Positions 59,040 to 64,000 of a stretch of 64,000 nt of DNA are shown here, piece after piece (position 1 is the stretch's first letter; each line of letters opens with the position of its first letter). Under the pieces are notes generated by a model. That model was not told where the DNA came from and did no database searches. It was given only the letters and a program-made list of their open reading frames with translations. This stretch comes from Noviherbaspirillum humi (GTDB lineage Bacteria; Pseudomonadota; Gammaproteobacteria; Burkholderiales; Burkholderiaceae_D). A program made the position numbers and the translations under genes. The stretch is taken from the NCBI RefSeq assembly GCF_900188095.1, contig NZ_FZOT01000014.1:92321-156320 (forward strand), in the 5' to 3' direction.

Positions 59040-59059
59040 GGCGGGAAGCGCTTCCCGCC
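59040..59059. terminator. Palindrome between convergent marR and monooxygenase genes
   Basis: A perfect 20-bp palindrome GGCGGGAAGC / GCTTCCCGCC in the 58-bp convergent gap. No T-run, so it may be a weak bidirectional terminator. Confidence 0.5.
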
Positions 59060-59082
59060 GCATCAAGCTGCCGGCACCAGAA

Positions 59083-60270
59083 TCAAACCAGCGGCACCGT
59101 GATCGGATTGTAGGAATACAGCCACTCCGAGCGCGATTTCGTCAGGTTCTGCTCCTTGAAGGCGCGCCGCATTTCTTCCTCATCCTCGATGCGATAGAGC
59201 GCCCGGCTGTCGGTGGACCCGCGCACGATGCGGGCGGTGCGATCGAGCCGGTTGCGCTGATAGAGCTGCAGCGCGTCGGGCACCGAGTCGCTCATCTCCA
59301 GCGCCCGGGACAGCACCGCGCCATCCTCGATCGCCATCGCGGCGCCCGAGGCCATGTAGGGCAGCGTCGGATGGGCAGCATCGCCCATCAGCGTCGCGCG
59401 GCTGGTGCTCCAGTTGGAGACCGGCTCCCGGTTGTTCAGCGCCCAGCGGTAGCAGCTGTCCTTGTCGATGGCATCGATGATGGTCTGGATGGTCGGATGC
59501 CAGCCGGCATAGTCTGCCTTCAATTCCTCCCAGGGCCGCTTCTGGGTCCAGGATTCGACTTCGGTCTGATTCGGATATTCGACCAGGCCGACGAAATTCA
59601 CCAACTTGCCGGCGCGCAGATAATAGATCGTCGCGTGCTTCTTCGGTCCGCACCAGACGGTGGACACCACATCCATGATGCCGGCCGGCAGACGCTCGGT
59701 CGGGATGGTGGCGCGCCAGGCGATGTCGCCGGTATAGGTGGCGGGCGTCGGCCCCAGGATCTGGGCGCGGATGGCGGACTTGATGCCGTCCGCGCCGATC
59801 AGCACATCGCCATGCGCCTTGCGGCCATCGGCGAGGTTGAGCGTGACGCCGTCGGCGTTCTCTTCGAAGCTTTCCACCCGGGCGTTCAGCGTGATGCAGT
59901 TCGGGTCCATCGCCAGCACCTTGCGCGCCAGGATGTCGTGCAGGTCGGCGCGGTGAATGTGATAGTAGGGCGCGCCGAAGGCTTGCTCGTGGTTCTCGCC
60001 GAGCGGAATGCGGTGCAGCAGTTCCGCCGTGTCGAAGCGCCGGAATTCGAAGGCCTTGGGGCGCACCGCCACCTGTTCCAGTTCATCCCGCAGGCCAAGG
60101 TCGTACAGCACATTGACGGCATTGGCGCTGGATTGCACGCCGGCACCGACCTCGCCGAGGGCGGCGGCCTGTTCATAGATGTGGACCTTGAATCCCCGCT
60201 TCATGAGGCAGGCGGCGGCAGTGAGGCCGCCGAGTCCGGCGCCTGCGATGATCACGTTCAAGTTTTTCAT
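59083..60270 (-). CDS. FAD-dependent aromatic monooxygenase (salicylate / 6-hydroxynicotinate type)
   Basis: 395 residues of the group A flavin hydroxylases: GxGxxG at residues 10-15 (IIAGAGLGGLTAAACL), DG motif VLIGADGIKSAIR, and GD motif LMGDAAHPTLPYMASGAAMAIEDGA. The pattern is closest to NicC and salicylate hydroxylases. NADH-dependent ring hydroxylation is the expected reaction; substrate not decidable. The upstream 26-bp palindrome links it to MarR. Confidence 0.87.
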   Translation of the reverse strand: MKNLNVIIAGAGLGGLTAAACLMKRGFKVHIYEQAAALGEVGAGVQSSANAVNVLYDLGLRDELEQVAVRPKAFEFRRFDTAELLHRIPLGENHEQAFGAPYYHIHRADLHDILARKVLAMDPNCITLNARVESFEENADGVTLNLADGRKAHGDVLIGADGIKSAIRAQILGPTPATYTGDIAWRATIPTERLPAGIMDVVSTVWCGPKKHATIYYLRAGKLVNFVGLVEYPNQTEVESWTQKRPWEELKADYAGWHPTIQTIIDAIDKDSCYRWALNNREPVSNWSTSRATLMGDAAHPTLPYMASGAAMAIEDGAVLSRALEMSDSVPDALQLYQRNRLDRTARIVRGSTDSRALYRIEDEEEMRRAFKEQNLTKSRSEWLYSYNPITVPLV

Positions 60271-60353
60271 GGTGGTGTCGTTTCGGGTTATGGGCTAAGG
60301 GAAACGGCTATGATGACCGCAAGGGGCATCGCTCTGGAAGTAATGGAGGTACA

Positions 60354-60379
60354 CATATTAACAGCATGCTGATGATATG
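60354..60379. promoter_or_regulatory. Probable MarR operator, site 2
   Basis: CATATTAACAGCATGCT followed by GATGATATG, differing from site 1 at only three positions. It lies 84 bp upstream of the monooxygenase start (minus strand) and about 305 bp before the Bug gene on the plus strand. Confidence 0.7.
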
Positions 60380-60684
60380 AAAAGCGGGCTAAGCGTCAAA
60401 AGCCTCCGCGGCCGATGCTGCAGCCTTGCGCCATATGCTTTCGTAGTTGCTTGTCCTAAGGAATCCGGTACCTCTTCGATTGAAGTAGGCCGTTTCCGGA
60501 CGCCATCCGGCTTTCCTTCGGTTCAGCAGCGCCGCAAATGCTTTCTTCAGTGGCAGCCTTGGCGTCCTGTCTGCATCCGTCCTGCATGGTGTTGCGCAAG
60601 CCTATTATGCGGCAATGCGTTATCGTATTGCCTTGCCTTGATCAAGGCGAATTGAGACCAGATGGACAACACAAGAGAACGATA

Positions 60685-61653
60685 ATGAAAATTGCAAAAC
60701 TGTTACTGGCCGGCGCATTGGCCCTTGCCTTCAACGCACATGCGGATAACTTCCCCAGCAAGCCGATCCGCTTGATCATCCCGTTTGCGCCGGGCGGCAC
60801 TACCGATATCGTTGGCCGCATCGTCGCCGACCGCCTCGGCAAGGAGCTGGGCCAGCCCGTTATCGTGGAGAACCGCAGCGGCGGGGGCGGCAGCGTTGGC
60901 GCCGCCGTGGTCGCCAAGGCGGAACCGGACGGCTATACCCTCGGCGTCTCCACGATTTCGACTCACGCGGTGAACGCCGCCTGCAATCCCAACCTCAACT
61001 ACAACCCGCAGACCGACTTCGCGCCGATCACCAATCTCGCCCGCACGCCGAACGTGCTGACCGTCAGCCTGAAATTCCCGGCACAGGACTACAAGCAGTT
61101 CATCGATGTCGTGAAGAAGAACCCCGGCAAGTTCAGCTACGCCTCCTCCGGTGTCTGCAGCGTGCTGCACATGATGGGCGAGCAGTTCAAGGTTTCGACC
61201 GGCACCTTCATCACCCACATCCCCTACCGCGGTTCCGGCCCGGCCATCATCGACCTGCTCGGCGGCCAGATCGAAATGATGTTCGACAACCTGCCTTCCT
61301 CCATGGGCCATATCCAGAGCGGGAAGATCCGCGCCATCGCCGTCGCCGCGCCGAAGCGGGTGGAGGGCTTGCCAAACATCCCGACCTTCGCCGAACTCGG
61401 CCTGCCGCAGGTGAACGACCCGGCCTGGTACGGCCTGGTCGCGCCGGCCAAGACGCCGGACGACATCGTCAAGAAGATCAACGCGGCGGCGGTCAAGGTG
61501 CTCAACATGCCGGACATCCGCGACAAGATGAAGCAGAACGGCGCCGAGCCGGTGGGCAACACGCCGGCCCAGCATGCGGCGGAAATCAAATACGAACTGG
61601 ATAAGGCGAAGGCGATTGTGAAGCGGCAGAACATCAAGTTCGAGAATTCCTGA
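60685..61653 (+). CDS. Bug/TctC family binding protein
   Basis: 322 residues from ATG 60685 (MKIAKLLLAGALALAFNAHA, a signal peptide); earlier in-frame codons are not convincing. TctC marks: KPIRLIIPFAPGGTTDIVGR, VIVENRSGGGGSVG, IPYRGSGPAIIDLLGGQ. Contains Cys pair positions (AACNPN, GVCSVL) unlike the other Bug protein here. Followed by a strong terminator. Likely second uptake component of the MarR-controlled cluster. Confidence 0.9.
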   Translation: MKIAKLLLAGALALAFNAHADNFPSKPIRLIIPFAPGGTTDIVGRIVADRLGKELGQPVIVENRSGGGGSVGAAVVAKAEPDGYTLGVSTISTHAVNAACNPNLNYNPQTDFAPITNLARTPNVLTVSLKFPAQDYKQFIDVVKKNPGKFSYASSGVCSVLHMMGEQFKVSTGTFITHIPYRGSGPAIIDLLGGQIEMMFDNLPSSMGHIQSGKIRAIAVAAPKRVEGLPNIPTFAELGLPQVNDPAWYGLVAPAKTPDDIVKKINAAAVKVLNMPDIRDKMKQNGAEPVGNTPAQHAAEIKYELDKAKAIVKRQNIKFENS

Positions 61654-61694
61654 TTTAATAGTTGAAACCGCGGCGATTCAATGCCGCATGAAGA

Positions 61695-61731
61695 ACGGGC
61701 GCAGCGCTATCACGCTGCGCCCGTTTTGTTT
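61695..61731 (+). terminator. Rho-independent terminator
   Basis: A 12-bp perfect stem (ACGGGCGCAGCG / CGCTGCGCCCGT) with a 6-nt loop and TTTGTTTT, 41 bases after the Bug stop. Confidence 0.93.
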
Positions 61732-62169
61732 TGGTGATGCGGCTTCACGCAGGGAAGTGGGATTATCAGGTGAACGCAACCAGCTAAAGCAGGGGTGCAT
61801 GACTAAAGCGATGAATTGGATGCTTCATGCGAATACATTGACGTTTATCTCCCATTACGATTCAACCGCTAATTACGCTGCAAAAACGCGACACCACTTG
61901 CAGGTAATCCTTCAGTAAGAAATTAACAAAAGGTTAATATTTATAAATAGTTAATTCTGCTGCGGGAGGACTTTTGAAGAGTACTAGTCGCGAATCGACC
62001 GATGCCAGCGACTTTTCAGGTTCCATCAATCGTCCGCTTATTCATCGCGCTCGTCGCCGCTTTGCGTAGTTAAGTCTCGGGCGCTATTTCAGAAAAAATC
62101 GTGCTGACATTTTTCAGGCAATTCATTATTTGCCGGGCAGCGCTTTGCCCGCGAGATCCGCATCATTTA
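61732..62169. other. AT-rich leader of the two-partner secretion operon
   Basis: No gene. At 61923-61949 AT-rich palindromes abut: TTAAC-AAAAG-GTTAA followed by TATTTATAAATA. They may mark a promoter or an H-NS-type bound region before the TpsB gene. Promoter boxes cannot be fixed. Confidence 0.4.
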
Positions 62170-63906
62170 ATGTCCGCCCGTCGCCTCATCGGCGGTGTGG
62201 TGAGTGCATCGCTGCTGGCATTCTGCGCACTGCCTATCCATGCCCAAACCGTGCCGGCATCGCCCGCCGACATCGCGCAGGAAGGCTTGCGCCGGCAAGA
62301 GGAGCGCGCCCGCGAACAGCAGCAGCATTTGAAGCCGGATGCGGACCTGCTGCAACCAGCCAGGCCAACCACAATCTCCGACAAGCTGCCGGAAGAATCG
62401 CCCTGCTTCCCGATTCAGGGCGTCGAGTTGACCGGTCCGGATGCCACCCGGTTCGCCTGGCTGGCCGATGCGGCGCTCCCTTACCTGCGCCAGTGCGCCG
62501 GCGCGGCGGGCCTGCGGCAGATCGCTTCCGCGCTGGACGCCAGGCTGATCGAGCAGGGCTACGTCACTTCCCGCGTCAGCCTGCCGCAGCAAAACCTGAA
62601 GGAAGGCATCCTCACGATACGCCTGCATGTCGGCCGCATCGCCGGCATCAGCCTGAACCAGGCAGCCAACCCCAAGGCGCCCGACGATTCCTGGGGCACC
62701 TGGCGCAACGCCTTTCCGGTGAGCGGTGGCGACATCCTCAATGTGCGCGACCTGGAGCAGGGCGTGGAGCAGATGAAACGCCTGCCCAGCCAGGCGGTGG
62801 CCACCGAACTCGAACCCGGCGAAGAACCCGACACCAGCCGCCTGCGCATCCTGCGCCAGCCGGGCAGCTTGCGGGAGCGCTTTCGCGGCGGCGTCACCCT
62901 CGACAATGCCGGCACGCCAGCGCTCGGCAGGCCGCAGCTTTCATCCTATGCCTCGCTCGACAATCCGCTCGGCCTGAACGACATCCTGTCGCTCTCGGCC
63001 AGCAGCAACCTGGAACGGCTGCGCACCGACCATCGCAGCCAGAACCTGAGCCTGCAGTACAGCATTCCCTGGGGCTACAACACGTTCACGCTCGGCCGCA
63101 GCCATAGCCGCTTCGCCCAGATCGTGCAGGGCACGACGGCGCGTTTTCTCTCCAGCGGCAGCAGCGACAACACGGACCTGCGCTGGCATCGTATCCTGCT
63201 GCGCACCAGCAGCGCCAAGTCCGGTCTCTATGCGTCGCTGGGCACGCGGCGTGCCAGCAGCTTCCTCGACGATGTGGAACTGGTGGTGCAGCGGCGCCGC
63301 ACCACCACGCTGGAAACCGGCCTCACCCACAAGCAGTTGCTCGGCGACGCCAGCATCGACCTGGAACTGGGCTATCGCCGCGGCGTGTCCTGGCGCGGCG
63401 CCCAGGATGATCTGCCTACCGCAGCCGAGGGCGGGTTGACGGTGCGGCCGACGATCACCGTCGCCTCCGCCGGCCTCAGCCTGCCGTTCACGCTCGCAGG
63501 ACGGCCGATGCTGCACACCACCGCGCTGCGCGTGCAGCATACGCGCGACCTGACGCTGTCCGTCGACCAGTTCGCCATCGGCAGCCAGTACAGCGTGCGC
63601 GGCTTCGACGGCGAGGCCGTGCTGCTGGCCGAAAGCGGCTATACCCTGCGCAACGAGTGGTCCACGCCGCTGCGTCTGGCAGATGGCCTGGACAGCGTGG
63701 CCTTCGCCGCGGTGGACGTCGGCCGCGTCTGGGGGACGAACACCGCCAACCTCGTCGGCGACCGCCTCGCCGGCGCCGCTTTTGGTGTGCGCGGACGCTG
63801 GCAGCAACTGCAGTTCGATGCGGCGCTCGGCACGCCGCTCTACCGGCCGCAAGGCTTCAAATCCCGGCGCTTCAATCCTTACCTGGCCATCACCTGGGCT
63901 TTCTGA
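62170..63906 (+). CDS. Two-partner secretion transporter TpsB (ShlB/FhaC/HecB family)
   Basis: 578 residues from ATG 62170, where a good signal peptide starts (ARRLIGGVVSASLLAFCALPIHA); the GTG at 62101 would add 23 residues. POTRA region near 77-160 (FPIQGVELTGPDATRF, LIEQGYVTSRVSLPQQNLKEG), then an Omp85-type 16-strand barrel with the L6 motif SVRGFDGE (about 476) and a terminal aromatic residue (YLAITWAF). Exports a TpsA exoprotein; the gene starting 30 bp downstream is the candidate partner. Confidence 0.92.
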   Translation: MSARRLIGGVVSASLLAFCALPIHAQTVPASPADIAQEGLRRQEERAREQQQHLKPDADLLQPARPTTISDKLPEESPCFPIQGVELTGPDATRFAWLADAALPYLRQCAGAAGLRQIASALDARLIEQGYVTSRVSLPQQNLKEGILTIRLHVGRIAGISLNQAANPKAPDDSWGTWRNAFPVSGGDILNVRDLEQGVEQMKRLPSQAVATELEPGEEPDTSRLRILRQPGSLRERFRGGVTLDNAGTPALGRPQLSSYASLDNPLGLNDILSLSASSNLERLRTDHRSQNLSLQYSIPWGYNTFTLGRSHSRFAQIVQGTTARFLSSGSSDNTDLRWHRILLRTSSAKSGLYASLGTRRASSFLDDVELVVQRRRTTTLETGLTHKQLLGDASIDLELGYRRGVSWRGAQDDLPTAAEGGLTVRPTITVASAGLSLPFTLAGRPMLHTTALRVQHTRDLTLSVDQFAIGSQYSVRGFDGEAVLLAESGYTLRNEWSTPLRLADGLDSVAFAAVDVGRVWGTNTANLVGDRLAGAAFGVRGRWQQLQFDAALGTPLYRPQGFKSRRFNPYLAITWAF

Positions 63907-63936
63907 TCGTCACTTCATCCGCAATACGGAACCGCC

Positions 63937-64000
63937 ATGCATACCATCGCCAATGTCTCCGGGTCGAATCCATCGAAGCAAGCGTCGCAGCGCCCCTGGC
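63937..64000 (+). CDS. Start of probable TpsA exoprotein gene (3'-truncated by window)
   Basis: ATG 63937 with ACGGA upstream opens a frame that continues to the window edge (MHTIANVSGSNPSKQASQRPW begins it; 21 codons seen). Its place 30 bp after tpsB suggests the large TPS substrate (haemagglutinin or haemolysin-like); nothing in the visible residues proves it. Confidence 0.5.
   Translation, partial: MHTIANVSGSNPSKQASQRPW

Overview
This 64-kb window is GC-rich chromosomal DNA of a betaproteobacterium, most likely a member of the Burkholderiales (Oxalobacteraceae-like). That placement rests on two Bug/TctC-type solute-binding proteins, an aerobic benzoyl-CoA (box) locus with a BzdR/BoxR-type regulator, two Liv-type aromatic-acid ABC transporters and a ShlB-type two-partner secretion gene. 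I recognise no rRNA, tRNA, CRISPR array or replication origin.

Region 1 (1-16.4 kb) is a secretion and glycosylation locus. It holds the 3' part of a very large repeat-rich secreted protein, a complete type I secretion set (PrtD-like ABC exporter, HlyD-like adaptor, TolC-like pore), then five genes that are glycosyltransferases or sit among them: a GT4-GT2 fusion, a polysaccharide pyruvyl transferase-like protein, an unrecognised protein with a 9-bp microsatellite, a small GT2-like protein and a TPR-GT41 (O-GlcNAc-transferase-like) protein. The simplest reading is an adhesin exported by its own T1SS and decorated by dedicated transferases.

Region 2 (16.4-21.6 kb) is lower-GC accessory DNA: a conserved protein of unknown function, a stand-alone TnpB of the IS200/IS605 type with a recognisable right end next to a fragment of a second tnpB, an HNH nuclease and small unknown genes.

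Region 3 (21.6-36.6 kb) is a benzoate catabolic island. The minus strand reads DUF4863 protein - benzoate-CoA ligase - alpha/beta hydrolase - LivK-H-M-G-F transporter. The plus strand reads boxR - boxC - boxB - boxA, then an enoyl-CoA hydratase and a MaoC-like protein. A perfect palindrome lies just upstream of a strong promoter in front of boxC. Uptake, CoA activation, epoxidation and ring opening are all encoded together. A palindromic repeat cluster separates livK from livH.

Region 4 (36.8-48.9 kb) holds a CHASE-PAS hybrid histidine kinase, a Cache chemoreceptor, two related low-GC genes of unknown family, an exported alpha/beta hydrolase, YjbQ, an AIM24-like protein, an M48 protease gene interrupted by an amber codon, and a decayed TPR gene.

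Region 5 (48.9-57.2 kb) looks like a hydroxycinnamate uptake and activation operon: Liv-type binding protein, feruloyl-CoA synthase, LivH, a fused LivM-LivG, LivF and a 4HBT-type thioesterase. A tandem pair of small Cys-containing genes is lodged inside it.

Region 6 (57.3-61.7 kb) has two Bug binding proteins, a MarR regulator and an aromatic-ring FAD monooxygenase. Two near-identical 26-bp palindromes, one overlapping the marR promoter and one upstream of the monooxygenase, probably define a MarR regulon. The window ends with a TpsB transporter and the first codons of its probable TpsA partner.
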